Source of the DNA: an uncultured Prevotella sp.
Lineage (GTDB): Bacteria; Bacteroidota; Bacteroidia; Bacteroidales; Bacteroidaceae
Direction of reading: 5' to 3'
NCBI GenBank assembly: GCA_900546575.1
Contig: URDM01000004.1
Coordinates: forward strand, 5,925 to 69,924
DNA length: 64,000 nucleotides
The first letter of the stretch is position 1; each line of letters opens with the position of its first letter. The translations under genes were made by a program, and so were the position numbers. The notes under the pieces are model-generated. The model had not been told where the DNA came from, made no database searches, and saw only the letters and a program-made list of their open reading frames with translations. Positions 15,823-25,079 of this stretch are shown piece by piece.

Positions 15823-17721
15823 ATGAACAACATATCTGAACTTTTGGACCATATAAGCAGTCCCGACGATCTGCGCCGTCTCAGTATAACACAGTTGCCC
15901 GAATTGTGCGCCGAACTGCGTCGCGACATTGTCGACGAGTTGTCGGTCAATCCCGGACATCTAGCTTCGTCGCTCGGCGTAGTCGAGCTGACGGTGGCTT
16001 TGCATTATGTGTTCAGCACACCGTACGACCGCATCGTGTGGGATGTGGGACATCAGGCTTATGGTCATAAGATACTAACCGGCCGAAAAGACACGTTCTG
16101 CACCAACCGCAAACTTCACGGCATACGCCCATTCCCGACCCCGATGGAGAGCGAGTACGACACTTTCACGTGTGGACACGCTTCCAACTCCATTTCGGCA
16201 GCGCTCGGTATGGCTGTCGCTGCACGCAAAACCGGACACGACGACCGCCATGTGGTGGCCGTCATAGGCGATGGTGCCATGTCGGGAGGACTCGCTTTTG
16301 AGGGACTCAACAACGTGTCGTCATCGCCCAACGACCTGCTTATCGTGCTCAACGACAACGATATGAGCATCGACCGTGCTGTTGGTGGTATGGAGAAGTA
16401 TCTTCTTAATCTCGACACCAATGCCACTTACAACCGCTTGCGCGAAAAGGCTTCCAAGTGGTTGCACTCCATGGGCTATCTCAACGACGACCGTCGCAAG
16501 GGCATCATTCGCCTTAACAATGCCCTGAAGTCGGCGCTCTCGCATCAGCAGAATGTCTTTGAGGGAATGAACATACGCTACTTCGGACCCTTCGACGGCA
16601 ACGATGTGTGCGAGACTGTGCGCATACTCGAACAGTTGAAGAATATGCGCGGCCCCAAACTGCTCCACCTCCACACCGTCAAAGGCAAAGGTTATGAACC
16701 CGCCGAACGCGAGGCTACCATATGGCATGCCCCCGGCAAGTTCGACCCCGAGACCGGTGAACGCATACCCGATACTGCCGATCCATATCCATTGAAGTAT
16801 CAGGAAGTGTTCGGACGAACGCTTCTCGAACTTGCCCAGGCCAATCCCAACATCGTAGGCGTCACTCCAGCCATGCCTACAGGATGTTCTATGGACATAA
16901 TGATGCATGCAATGCCCGACCGTGTGTTTGATGTCGGCATTGCCGAAGGACATGCCGCCACGTTTGCATCGGGTATGGCAAAGGACGGACTTATGCCGTT
17001 CTGCAACATATACAGTGCCTTCGCACAGCGTGCTTACGACAATATCATACACGATGCAGCCATCCTTAATCTCCCCGTTGTATTCTGTTTCGACCGCGCC
17101 GGACTTGTAGGCGAGGACGGACCTACGCATCATGGCGTGTTCGACATTGCCGCTTTGCGTCCCGTTCCCAACCTCACGTTGTGCTCGCCGATGGACGAAT
17201 GTGAGCTCAGACGAATGATGTACACGGCCCAACTGCCCGATATGGGCACGGTGGTGATACGTTATCCGCGTGGCAAGGGAGTAAAACGCGACGACTGGCA
17301 TTGCGAGCTGGAAGCCATTCCGATTGGTAAGGCCAGACAGATAAGTGACGGCAGCGACGTGGCTGTATTGAGTTATGGTCCGATAGGAAATGATGTGCAG
17401 ACAGCAATAAGCCAGTTGGCTGCTGAAGGGAGCTCTCTCAGCGTGGCACACTATGATATGCGCTTCTGCAAACCGCTTGATACGGAAGTGCTTGAGAGCG
17501 TTTCGCAGCGTTTCAGCCGCATCGTTACCATTGAAGACGGACAACTTGCAGGCGGATTCGGTTCTGCTGTGCTCGAATGGTTGAGCGACAATGGCAAGAC
17601 TACAAGAGTGCGTCGCATAGGATTGCCCGACCGATTCATCGAACACGGAACGGTAAACGAGTTGCGTCATATTGCCGGTACCGACATAGAATCGATAAAG
17701 CAGGCAATCAACGACAATTAA
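15823..17721 (+). CDS. dxs: 1-deoxy-D-xylulose-5-phosphate synthase
   Basis: A 632-residue thiamine-diphosphate enzyme. [17 protein letters not shown] and [16 protein letters not shown] bind cofactor; the pyrimidine domain has [15 protein letters not shown] and the C-terminal transketolase domain has [17 protein letters not shown]. It makes DXP from pyruvate and glyceraldehyde-3-phosphate, the entry to the MEP isoprenoid pathway and a precursor for thiamine and pyridoxal. Length is normal. trkA and trkH follow on the same strand after a 68-base gap made largely of tandem repeats. Confidence 0.98.
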   Translation: MNNISELLDHISSPDDLRRLSITQLPELCAELRRDIVDELSVNPGHLASSLGVVELTVALHYVFSTPYDRIVWDVGHQAYGHKILTGRKDTFCTNRKLHGIRPFPTPMESEYDTFTCGHASNSISAALGMAVAARKTGHDDRHVVAVIGDGAMSGGLAFEGLNNVSSSPNDLLIVLNDNDMSIDRAVGGMEKYLLNLDTNATYNRLREKASKWLHSMGYLNDDRRKGIIRLNNALKSALSHQQNVFEGMNIRYFGPFDGNDVCETVRILEQLKNMRGPKLLHLHTVKGKGYEPAEREATIWHAPGKFDPETGERIPDTADPYPLKYQEVFGRTLLELAQANPNIVGVTPAMPTGCSMDIMMHAMPDRVFDVGIAEGHAATFASGMAKDGLMPFCNIYSAFAQRAYDNIIHDAAILNLPVVFCFDRAGLVGEDGPTHHGVFDIAALRPVPNLTLCSPMDECELRRMMYTAQLPDMGTVVIRYPRGKGVKRDDWHCELEAIPIGKARQISDGSDVAVLSYGPIGNDVQTAISQLAAEGSSLSVAHYDMRFCKPLDTEVLESVSQRFSRIVTIEDGQLAGGFGSAVLEWLSDNGKTTRVRRIGLPDRFIEHGTVNELRHIAGTDIESIKQAINDN

Positions 17722-17728
17722 ACATATC

Positions 17729-17792
17729 CACTTCAACAATTCAATATACCCACCCCAACAATTCAATATATTCACCCCAATAACCCAATATG
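17729..17792 (+). repeat. Three tandem 22-bp repeats reaching the trkA start codon
   Basis: Units at 17729-17750, 17751-17772 and 17773-17792 share the pattern CACCCCAACAATTCAATAT. The third, diverged unit contains the trkA ATG in its last three bases. Confidence 0.75.
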
Positions 17793-19133
17793 AAGATAAT
17801 TATAGCCGGCGCATACGCCATAGGTACTCATCTTGCACGTCTGCTTTCGCGCGACCATGACGATATTGTGGTCATGGACACCGACGAGGAGCGACTTTCG
17901 CGTATCGGTTCGGATGTCGACATTCTTACAATGGAGGCATCTTCCACCAGTGTCAAGGCGCTTACGAAGGCAGGAGCGGAAAATGCCGACCTCTTTATAG
18001 CCGTAACGCCCGACGAAAGCCAGAACATGGCATCGTGCGTTCTTGCCAAAGCTCTCGGTACACGAAAGACTGTGGCAAAGATAGACAACTCGGAATATAT
18101 CGAACCGGAGCTCAAGGAGTTCTTTGCCGGACTCGGAGTCAGTTCGATAATCTATCCGGAGATGCTTGCAGCTATTGACATTAACAACGGCTTGAAGATG
18201 TCGTGGGTGCGCCAGCGATGGGACGTTCACGGTGGAGCGCTTGTCATGCTTGGTGTCAAGCTGCGTGAGTCGTGCACCATACTCGACCGCCCTATGCGCG
18301 ACATTTGCGGTCCGGAAGACCCGTATCACATCGTTGCCATCAAGCGACAGGGCGAAACCATCATCCCTGGAGGTAACGATTGTCTGCAGAAGTACGACAT
18401 GGCTTACTTCATGACAACCCGCCAGTTCATTCCATACATACGCAAAATCGTGGGCAAGGAACATTATGTCGACGTGAAGAACGTGATGATAATGGGTGGC
18501 GGAGCTACTGCCGTGCGCACTGTAAAGACCATGCCGAGCTATATGGACGTGAAGATTATCGAGGCTGACGAGCAGCGTTGCGAGCGCCTGAATTCAATTC
18601 TTGAGAACGACAAGGCGCTTGTCATCAACGGTGACGGACGCGATCTCTCGCTCCTTATCGAAGAAGGCATAAAGAACACGCAGGCTTTTGTGGCGCTGAC
18701 GGGAAATGCCGAGACCAACATTCTGGCTTGTCTTACAGCCAAGCGAATGGGTGTGCGCAAGACAGTGGCAATGGTCGAGAACATCGACTATGTAAGTATG
18801 GCTGAAAGTCTGGACATCGGTACTATCATCAACAAGAAGTCGATAGCTGCCAGCCATATCTATCAGATGATGCTCGATGCCAACGTTCACAATGTGCGTT
18901 TCCTCATGACAGCCAACGCCGACGTTGCCGAGTTTATCCCATCTGAAGGTTCTAAGGTGACTCAAAAGCCCGTTAAGGACCTCGGTTTGCCTAAAGGTAT
19001 GACCATAGGTGGACTCGTTCGCGACGGTCAGGGACTGCTTGTGTCGGGTAACACATTGATTCACCCGGGCGATTCGGTTATGGTGTTCTGCCATAACGTC
19101 AACATGAAGAAGATAGAAAAGTTCTTCCTATGA
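17790..19133 (+). CDS. trkA: Trk system potassium uptake protein TrkA
   Basis: A 447-residue cytoplasmic regulator with two NAD-binding RCK-N domains (GAYAIGTHLARLL at the start, and IMGGGATAVRTV near residue 231), each followed by an RCK-C domain. TrkA binds NAD(H) and gates the TrkH K+ channel. In the first GxGxxG motif the second Gly is replaced by Tyr (GAYAIG). The trkH start overlaps its stop by four bases, so the pair is translationally coupled. Confidence 0.96.
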   Translation: MKIIIAGAYAIGTHLARLLSRDHDDIVVMDTDEERLSRIGSDVDILTMEASSTSVKALTKAGAENADLFIAVTPDESQNMASCVLAKALGTRKTVAKIDNSEYIEPELKEFFAGLGVSSIIYPEMLAAIDINNGLKMSWVRQRWDVHGGALVMLGVKLRESCTILDRPMRDICGPEDPYHIVAIKRQGETIIPGGNDCLQKYDMAYFMTTRQFIPYIRKIVGKEHYVDVKNVMIMGGGATAVRTVKTMPSYMDVKIIEADEQRCERLNSILENDKALVINGDGRDLSLLIEEGIKNTQAFVALTGNAETNILACLTAKRMGVRKTVAMVENIDYVSMAESLDIGTIINKKSIAASHIYQMMLDANVHNVRFLMTANADVAEFIPSEGSKVTQKPVKDLGLPKGMTIGGLVRDGQGLLVSGNTLIHPGDSVMVFCHNVNMKKIEKFFL

Positions 19134-20581
19134 TAAATCTGAAACTTATATATAAGATTATAGGGTCGTTGCTCTTCATCGAGGCTATGATGCTGTTGTT
19201 GTGTCTTGGCGTTTCGGTGTATTATCACGAAGACGACCTTATGGCTTTTGCATTGTCTGTGGCAATATCGGCGGGCACCGGACTGGTGCTGCGATTGTTT
19301 GCGCGCAACTGCGACAACACCCTTTCACGACGCGATGCCTATCTTGTGGTAACGCTGACGTGGACGGTTTTCTCGCTGTTCGGAACGCTTCCGTTCCTCC
19401 TGGGAGGCTATCTGCACTCCTTTACCGACGCTTTCTTCGAGACGATGTCGGGATTTACCACTACCGGAGCTACCATAATAGACGACGTAGACGTTCTGCC
19501 GCACGGCATTTTGTTTTGGCGTTCGTTCACGCAGTGGCTTGGCGGACTTGGTATTGTATTCTTCACGATAGCCCTTCTGCCTTCGCTTGTAGGTGGAAGT
19601 GTCAAGGTTTTTGCCGCAGAAGCTACCGGACCCATCAAGACCAAGCTTCATCCGCGCCTCAGTACCAACGCCAAGTGGATATGGGTGGTATACATCTGTA
19701 TCACCGTGTTGTGCATTTTGGCTATGTGGTGTGCCGGTATGGACTTGTTCAGTAGCGTCAACTACAGCTTCACAACGGCTGCCACGGGTGGATTTGCCAC
19801 CCATAACGACTACAGTTATCTCACTCCTGTAGTGCAATACATTGTCACCTTCTTCTGTTTTGTATCGGGCATCAACTTCACGATGCTCTATATTTCCGTG
19901 TCGCAACGCAAGCTCAGCACGCTTCTGAATAGTGCTGAGTGCAGATTCTATCTGTTTGTGGTGCTTGCTTTTGCTGGCTTTATAGCGTTTGAGTTGATGT
20001 GGAAGAACGGTTATGAGTTTGAACCGGCAGTTCGAAGTGCCTTGTTCCAGGTGGTGTCGTTCATCACCACAACGGGTTTGCTTTCCGACGACCCTGCCGT
20101 ATGGCCCCACGTTACATGGGTGGTATTGGCAATTTGTATGTTCTTCGGAGCGTGTTCGGGTTCTACGAGCGGTGGATTCAAGTGCATACGTTGCGTGATG
20201 CTGTTGAAGATCATTAAGAACGAGTTCCGTCAGATGCTGCATCCCAATGCCGTGTTGCCTATGCGTGTCGACGGCACCAACGTCCCTTCGTCTAAGCGTG
20301 TGACGCTGCTCGCTTTCCTTTCGACTTATCTCATTCTGTGCCTGTTCTGTTCGTTCTCGATGATAGCGATGGGTATAGACAACACCAACGCCATTACCAT
20401 CACTCTAAGTGCACTGGGCAACGTTGGTCCGACGCTCGGTACGGAGATTGGTCCAACCATGTCGTGGAGCGAACTGCCTATTGCTGCCAAGTGGATATGC
20501 TCGGTGCTGATGCTCATCGGACGTCTTGAGATATTCAGTGTGCTCGTAATATTTACACCGCAATTCTGGAAGGAGAACTAA
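19130..20581 (+). CDS. trkH: Trk-type potassium uptake membrane protein
   Basis: A 483-residue membrane protein with about ten to twelve helices. The four pore loops include SGFTTTGATI, TAATGGFATH, SFITTTGLLSDD and SALGNVGPTLG, the usual SxTTTG-type filter variations of TrkH/KtrB. It moves K+ across the inner membrane with TrkA. Start overlaps trkA (ATGA). A family T repeat follows the stop. Confidence 0.96.
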   Translation: MINLKLIYKIIGSLLFIEAMMLLLCLGVSVYYHEDDLMAFALSVAISAGTGLVLRLFARNCDNTLSRRDAYLVVTLTWTVFSLFGTLPFLLGGYLHSFTDAFFETMSGFTTTGATIIDDVDVLPHGILFWRSFTQWLGGLGIVFFTIALLPSLVGGSVKVFAAEATGPIKTKLHPRLSTNAKWIWVVYICITVLCILAMWCAGMDLFSSVNYSFTTAATGGFATHNDYSYLTPVVQYIVTFFCFVSGINFTMLYISVSQRKLSTLLNSAECRFYLFVVLAFAGFIAFELMWKNGYEFEPAVRSALFQVVSFITTTGLLSDDPAVWPHVTWVVLAICMFFGACSGSTSGGFKCIRCVMLLKIIKNEFRQMLHPNAVLPMRVDGTNVPSSKRVTLLAFLSTYLILCLFCSFSMIAMGIDNTNAITITLSALGNVGPTLGTEIGPTMSWSELPIAAKWICSVLMLIGRLEIFSVLVIFTPQFWKEN

Positions 20582-20598
20582 CCATGCGGCGGAGCCGT

Positions 20599-20745
20599 AT
20601 GGAATTAGGAATTAGGAGTTTTGAATTTTGAATTGTTCTCGGCTGTCGCCTGCGATTTTGAATTTTAGAATTTTGAATTAGGAATTAGGAATTTTGAATT
20701 GTTCTCGGCTTACGCCTGCGATTTTGAATTTCTGAATTATGATTA
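20599..20745. repeat. AT-rich iterated repeat with GC hairpins (family T)
   Basis: Two near copies of a ~60-base unit: AATTAGGAATTTTGAATTG followed by TTCTCGGC...CGCCTGCGATTTTGAA. Same family as 13539 and 30728. It fills most of the trkH-manA gap. Confidence 0.75.
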
Positions 20746-20770
20746 ATAACATTTACTAAATACAACTATT

Positions 20771-21733
20771 ATGGAACCAATGAAGTTTAATGCGCTGCTC
20801 AAGTCGACGATTTGGGGTGGCGAGAAGATTATCCCTTTCAAGCATCTTGATGTGCAGCAGGAGAATGTAGGCGAAAGCTGGGAAATATCTGGAGTGCCCG
20901 GCAATGAAACTATAGTAGCCAATGGCGAATTTGCCGGCAAGAAACTCAATGAGGTTGTTGCCGAACAGAAGGAGAAACTTGTAGGTAAGGAGAACTACGA
21001 ACGCTTCGGCAATGAGTTCCCGTTGCTCATCAAGTTTATCGATGCACGTCAGGACCTCTCTATTCAGGTTCATCCTACCGACGAGATTGCCAAGCGTCAG
21101 GGCAAGGAGCGTGGCAAGACCGAGATGTGGTATTTGCTCGACTCTGACAAGGACGCTACATTGCTGTGTGGTCTGAAGCAGCAGATTACACCGACACAGT
21201 ATGCCGAAATGGTAGCCAACGACACCATTTGCGATGCCATTGCACGCTATGACGTGAAGGAGGGCGACTGCTTCTTCCTGCCTGCAGGACGTATTCACGC
21301 CATCGGAACCGGCTGTTTCCTCGCCGAAATACAGCAGACCAGCGACGTTACATATCGCATCTACGACTTCAAGCGCAAGGACAAGGACGGCAACTACCGT
21401 GAGTTGCACACCAAGCAGGCTGCCGAGTGCATCAACTATAATGTTGAGAGCAATTATCGCACCGAATATACTCCGCAGAAGAACCAGGGTGTGAGCCTCG
21501 TTCAGTGTCCTTACTTCAACACTGCTGTCTACGATCTCGACGAGCCGATGACGCTCGACTACTCTGAACTCGACAGCTTCGTTATCCTCATCGGCCTTAA
21601 GGGCGAGGCTACTATCACCGACAACGAGGGCAACACCGTCACTCTGAGCGCCGGCGAGAGCATGCTTGTGCCTGCAACTACCGAGACTCTGAAGATTGAG
21701 GGAACGCTGAAGTTCCTTGAGACTTACGTATAA
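20771..21733 (+). CDS. manA: Mannose-6-phosphate isomerase, class I
   Basis: A 320-residue cupin-type zinc enzyme. Zinc ligands lie in SIQVHPTDEIA and KTEMWYLL, and later in FLPAGRIHAIGTGCFLAEIQQ. It interconverts mannose-6-phosphate and fructose-6-phosphate. This is the short Bacillus/Bacteroidetes type (~320 residues). It could link mannose released by the GH92 enzyme at 2.8-5 kb to glycolysis, or supply GDP-mannose. No operon partner is visible; repeats follow. Confidence 0.95.
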   Translation: MEPMKFNALLKSTIWGGEKIIPFKHLDVQQENVGESWEISGVPGNETIVANGEFAGKKLNEVVAEQKEKLVGKENYERFGNEFPLLIKFIDARQDLSIQVHPTDEIAKRQGKERGKTEMWYLLDSDKDATLLCGLKQQITPTQYAEMVANDTICDAIARYDVKEGDCFFLPAGRIHAIGTGCFLAEIQQTSDVTYRIYDFKRKDKDGNYRELHTKQAAECINYNVESNYRTEYTPQKNQGVSLVQCPYFNTAVYDLDEPMTLDYSELDSFVILIGLKGEATITDNEGNTVTLSAGESMLVPATTETLKIEGTLKFLETYV

Positions 21734-21739
21734 GATAAA

Positions 21740-21804
21740 AGCCCCACAAAGGCCAATCCCCACAAAGCCCCTCCCCCTTGCCCCTCCCCCGTAGGGAGGG
21801 GAGC
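21740..21804. repeat. GC-rich repeat, family G (left copy)
   Basis: The segment is built from AAAGCCCC-type units and CCCCTCCCCCGTAGGGAGGG. It is the inverted counterpart of 23080-23160, and the two bracket the ATPase gene. A further inverted pair lies at 54084-54241. Confidence 0.75.
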
Positions 21805-21880
21805 GGAATGCACTGTTTGCTTATAGGAGGTGGAATGTGCTGTTGGCTTATAAGTGCGGTATGCACAGTTTGCTTATAAA
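21805..21880. repeat. Three degenerate 26-27-bp tandem repeats
   Basis: Units begin at 21805, 21832 and 21858 and share GGAATGCACTGTTTGCTTATA with a few changes. No coding potential. Confidence 0.65.
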
Positions 21881-21884
21881 AATA

Positions 21885-21948
21885 CGCCCTGTAAAGGTAG
21901 AAGCATTGATAGTTAACGCTTTTGCCTTTACAGGGCATTTTTCGTATA
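21885..21948. terminator. Long hairpin (family H), probable bidirectional terminator
   Basis: GCCCTGTAAAGG and AGAAGC on the left pair with GCTTTTGCCTTTACAGGGC on the right, flanked by A and T runs. It lies between convergent manA and the ATPase gene. The same hairpin recurs at 24.9, 36.2 and 48.4 kb. Confidence 0.7.
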
Positions 21949-21973
21949 TTAATTATTGTATTGTTAACGACCG

Positions 21974-22876
21974 CTACTCTTCAAATTCCCTTTCATGGTC
22001 TTTGAAGAAATCGTAATAGAGGCGGACGTTAGGCAATTCTGTCCATTTGCATACAGAAACGGGTACGCTGTCCATATCGAATATTTTGGCATACGGTATT
22101 GACAGGATAAACGGACTGTGTGTTGACAGAATGAACTGGCAATCATAGAACCTTGCCATTCCCAATAAGAATTGCACCAATTCAATTTGCATCTCGGCAG
22201 ACAGGGAATTTTCAGGCTCGTCCAACAGATATAGCCCGCCAGGCTGTATGGCATCGGTGAAGTATTTGAAGCCGTTCTCTCCGTTAGAATATGTTCGTTC
22301 GTCAACACCGACATTAGCTCTTACATATCTTGAACCCGATTGCTTGTGCTTGTTGTAATAATCTTTGTATGCCCTTATACTATTAGGGTCGTCGGTGTTA
22401 AACTCTCGTGGTCCTTGCCATCCGCTATATCCCATTTGGGCTTTTTCTTTGAATATCAATTCACGTTTGAAGTTGAGGTTTTCGTTTCTTTCGCGTACCT
22501 CGATGATATGATTGAACACATCGTCGCTCGTTATAATCTTTGACATTTTCTTGAGACTTTTCAGTTTCGTCGGGTCATGAACGGTCAGTTCATATCGGCA
22601 TTTTTCAAGATACGGGTCAAAGAAATAAGTCTTATTGTAAGGAGCCTTTCTTTCCAGTTTCAGTTTTTCTGCTATGATGTTCAGAAGTGTACTCTTGCCC
22701 GACCCGTTACTACCGCATAGAATGGTGATGTCGGAGAATTCCATCGACTCAAGTCTTTTAATTTGAGGGAAAAAGTTGAACGGATAGTATGAGTCGTAGC
22801 AGTTTCTTGGGAAGTTGTTTATATATTCTTCTTCATCATATACGGACGTTAAGGTAAATCTACTCAGATAAATCAT
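21974..22876 (-). CDS. AAA family ATPase (ABC/RecF-like, stand-alone)
   Basis: A 300-residue single-domain ATPase. Walker A is GSNGSGKST (55-63), a signature-like segment is ERTYSNGENGFKYF, Walker B is LYLLDEPENSL (Asp219-Glu220), and the switch histidine is in ILSTHSP (His253). It has no long coiled-coil arm. Such AAA_21-type proteins occur as chromosomal orphans and as halves of defence systems; no partner nuclease is next to it here. The codons are clearly AT-richer than in neighbouring genes, and the gene lies between inverted family G repeats, both signs of acquisition. Molecular function is otherwise unknown. Confidence 0.82.
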   Translation of the reverse strand: MIYLSRFTLTSVYDEEEYINNFPRNCYDSYYPFNFFPQIKRLESMEFSDITILCGSNGSGKSTLLNIIAEKLKLERKAPYNKTYFFDPYLEKCRYELTVHDPTKLKSLKKMSKIITSDDVFNHIIEVRERNENLNFKRELIFKEKAQMGYSGWQGPREFNTDDPNSIRAYKDYYNKHKQSGSRYVRANVGVDERTYSNGENGFKYFTDAIQPGGLYLLDEPENSLSAEMQIELVQFLLGMARFYDCQFILSTHSPFILSIPYAKIFDMDSVPVSVCKWTELPNVRLYYDFFKDHEREFEE

Positions 22877-22935
22877 AGTAATTTTGGGTTTATATCAAAA
22901 ACAAAATATCAATAATAAAGTAGCAACATAAACAA

Positions 22936-23008
22936 CAAAAGAACAACAAAAACAACATTCTTTTTTCCCCATTCAGAATAGATAATGTTGCTTTTGTTGT
23001 TCTTTTTA
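22936..23008 (-). terminator. Hairpin terminator downstream of nhaD
   Basis: AAGAACAACAAAAACAACATT pairs imperfectly with AATGTTGCTTTTGTTGTTCTT around a 20-base loop, with T-rich flanks on both strands. Similar stems occur at 27577 and 60190. Confidence 0.7.
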
Positions 23009-23079
23009 TTATTGTTTGATTCAATATTTTTTAGCCCCCTTTTTCTATTAGTTAATGATTTCAGCAATCCCAGCATATC

Positions 23080-23160
23080 ACTCCCCTCCCTACGGGGGAG
23101 GGGCCGGGGGTGGGGCTTTTTGGGGGTAGGGCTTTATGGGGTTAGGCCTTTGTAGGGCTT
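23080..23160. repeat. GC-rich repeat, family G (right copy)
   Basis: ACTCCCCTCCCTACGGGGGA leads into runs of GGGGGTGGGGCTTTT and GGTAGGGCTTTAT. It is the reverse-complement counterpart of 21740-21804. Confidence 0.75.
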
Positions 23161-23165
23161 TTTAT

Positions 23166-24530
23166 TTAAAACACAAACGTTCTGATGAAGTAGTAGCTGA
23201 TGATACCGGCGAGATAGCCCACGAAAGCAATCCATGTAATCTTCTTCATGTACCATCCGAAGGTGATCTTCTCCAGACCCATTACCACAACGCCTGCTGC
23301 GCTACCTACGATGAGCATTGAGCCGCCCACGCCGGCACAGTAAGCCAGCAACTGCCAGAAGATGCCGTCAACCGCCATGTCGCCAGTAGCGGCAACGGGA
23401 TACATGCCCATGCAGCCTGCCACGAGCGGAACATTGTCCACGATGCTCGACAGAACGCCGATGATACCAGTCACGAGATAGTGGTTGCCGTCGAATACTG
23501 TGTTCAGACCCTGGCCCAGAGCTGCCAGTACGCCAACCTCAGAGAGGCAGGCTACAGCCATGAGGATGCCGAGGAAGAAGAGGATGGTAGACATATCGAC
23601 ACGCGAAAGCAGGTTGCTCACGCGCTTCTGTGTGCCCTCGTCGTCGTGTCCGCGGTGCAGGTGGCGGTAGAACACTTCGGTAGTGGTCCACAAAACGCCG
23701 AGCACGAGCAGTATGCCGACGAACGGAGGCAGATGGGTGATGCTCTTGAATATAGGCACAAACATCAGTCCGCCTACACCGATTACGAACACTGCCTTGC
23801 GCTGTGTGTCGGTGAAGTCGCCTACAGAATCGTTGGCGCCGGTCTTCATCTGCGGCATCTGCAGTTCGCCTTTAAGATGATATTGCAGTATGAATGCAGG
23901 TATGATCATCGAGATGAGCGACGGAACGATAATCTCCATGATAACTCCGGCTGCCGTAATCAGACCCTTGTTCCACAGCATGATAGTGGTGACGTCGCCG
24001 ATGGGCGAGAATGCGCCGCCCGAATTGGCTGCTATGATAACAAGCGAGGCATATATCAGACGGTCTTGCTTGTCTGCCACGAGCTTGCGCAGAATCATGA
24101 TCATCACGATACTTGTGGTGAGGTTGTCGAGAATGGCCGAAAGAATGAACGTCATGAATGCTATGCGCCACAGCAGCGCGCGCTTCGAGTGGGTCTTCAT
24201 CACTCCGCGCACCCAGTTGAAGCCACCGTTCTGGTCGACAATCTCCACGATTGTCATGGCACCCATAAGGAAGAACAGCGTAGTCGAGGTGTCGCCGAGG
24301 TGCTCCTGGATGATGGTGGTCACCTTCTCGGCCATTCCGGCTATGCCGCCCGTGTAGTCCGGGTGCATAAGGTTGAGATACTGCAGCGGATCGAACATGT
24401 AGAGCGTCCAGCACACAACGAACATAAGCAGCGCGACGGCTGCCTTGTTCACTTTAGTCAGACTTTCGGTGGCGATGCAGGTGTATCCCAGCACGAAGGC
24501 GACGACGATGGCGAGAGTTAAAGTTGTCAT
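23166..24530 (-). CDS. nhaD: NhaD-type sodium:proton antiporter
   Basis: A 454-residue membrane protein of the ion-transporter (ArsB/NhaD) superfamily, with about 12 helices. Family features include TESLTKVNKAAVALLMFVVC near the start, LFFLMGAMTIVEIVDQNGGF, LDNLTTSIVMI, NSGGAFSPIGDVTT and SSIVDNVPLVA. NhaD exports Na+ or Li+ in exchange for H+, giving salt and pH tolerance. Length is typical of Bacteroidales members. It is single, with a terminator after it and a repeat array upstream. Confidence 0.93.
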   Translation of the reverse strand: MTTLTLAIVVAFVLGYTCIATESLTKVNKAAVALLMFVVCWTLYMFDPLQYLNLMHPDYTGGIAGMAEKVTTIIQEHLGDTSTTLFFLMGAMTIVEIVDQNGGFNWVRGVMKTHSKRALLWRIAFMTFILSAILDNLTTSIVMIMILRKLVADKQDRLIYASLVIIAANSGGAFSPIGDVTTIMLWNKGLITAAGVIMEIIVPSLISMIIPAFILQYHLKGELQMPQMKTGANDSVGDFTDTQRKAVFVIGVGGLMFVPIFKSITHLPPFVGILLVLGVLWTTTEVFYRHLHRGHDDEGTQKRVSNLLSRVDMSTILFFLGILMAVACLSEVGVLAALGQGLNTVFDGNHYLVTGIIGVLSSIVDNVPLVAGCMGMYPVAATGDMAVDGIFWQLLAYCAGVGGSMLIVGSAAGVVVMGLEKITFGWYMKKITWIAFVGYLAGIISYYFIRTFVF

Positions 24531-24698
24531 AGATTTTTGTTGTCTTTGTTTATTGTATTTTTGTTATTCTGGTTAATGGCTTGAAGGCAGAAAGCGTTCT
24601 GCTGACATGCCGTTACAAAATTATACAAAAAACCTCAAACAAACGTATTTGTAGTATAATATTAATGTGATTTTTACAAGCCTTTGCTTTCACTTTGC

Positions 24699-24801
24699 AA
24701 ATGTAGTCCTTTTGGCATGCAAAAGGACCCCTTTTGGTCGGCAAAAGGAGTCCTTTTAGTGAGCAAAACGAGTCCTTTTGAAGGGCAAAAGGAGTCCTTT
24801 T
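24699..24801. repeat. Array B of 22-bp-period palindromic repeat (5 units)
   Basis: Cores begin at 24699 (diverged AAATGTAGTCC), 24721, 24743, 24765 and 24787. Same family and exact 22-base period as array A. It lies between nhaD and cysK. Confidence 0.9.
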
Positions 24802-24818
24802 GAAAAACAATAGGAGGA

Positions 24819-25056
24819 GGGTATGTTAAAAGTCTAAGCAGCACGCCCCGAAGGGGCAGAAGCACATAGCCCAGGGCAACGCCCTGAGGTAAAAAGCCAC
24901 CAAAAACAATGCGCCCTGTAAGGGCAAAAGCGTTAATTATCAATGCTTTTGCCCTTACAGGGCGTTTTGCTATTTTCAATCCGTACACCCAAGGCGCTGC
25001 CTTGGGCTATGTGCTTATTGGGCTTTCAGCCCGTATGATTGAGTTTTGACATACCC
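24819..25056. mobile_element. 238-bp foldback (MITE-like) element, copy 1
   Basis: The ends are GGGTATGTTAAAAGTCTAA and, inverted, GGGTATGTCAAAACTCAA. Inside are a second inverted pair (AGCACATAGCCCAGGGC against GCCTTGGGCTATGTGCT) and a central family H hairpin (GCCCTGTAAGGGC...GCCCTTACAGGGC). No reading frame. A close copy lies at 36111-36343, so it is dispersed. The terminal inverted repeats suggest past mobilisation by a transposase in trans. Confidence 0.7.
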
Positions 25057-25079
25057 TGCTGAACGAGCTAAAGAACACT

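Noticed and set aside
16321..17775. A 484-codon open frame opposite dxs
   Set aside because: Antisense shadow of a well-supported dxs gene; no recognisable domain and no promoter.
23481..24521. A 346-codon plus-strand frame opposite nhaD
   Set aside because: The translation is rich in His, Glu and Arg with no hydrophobic or domain pattern, as expected of the antisense of a membrane protein; nhaD is clear on the other strand.
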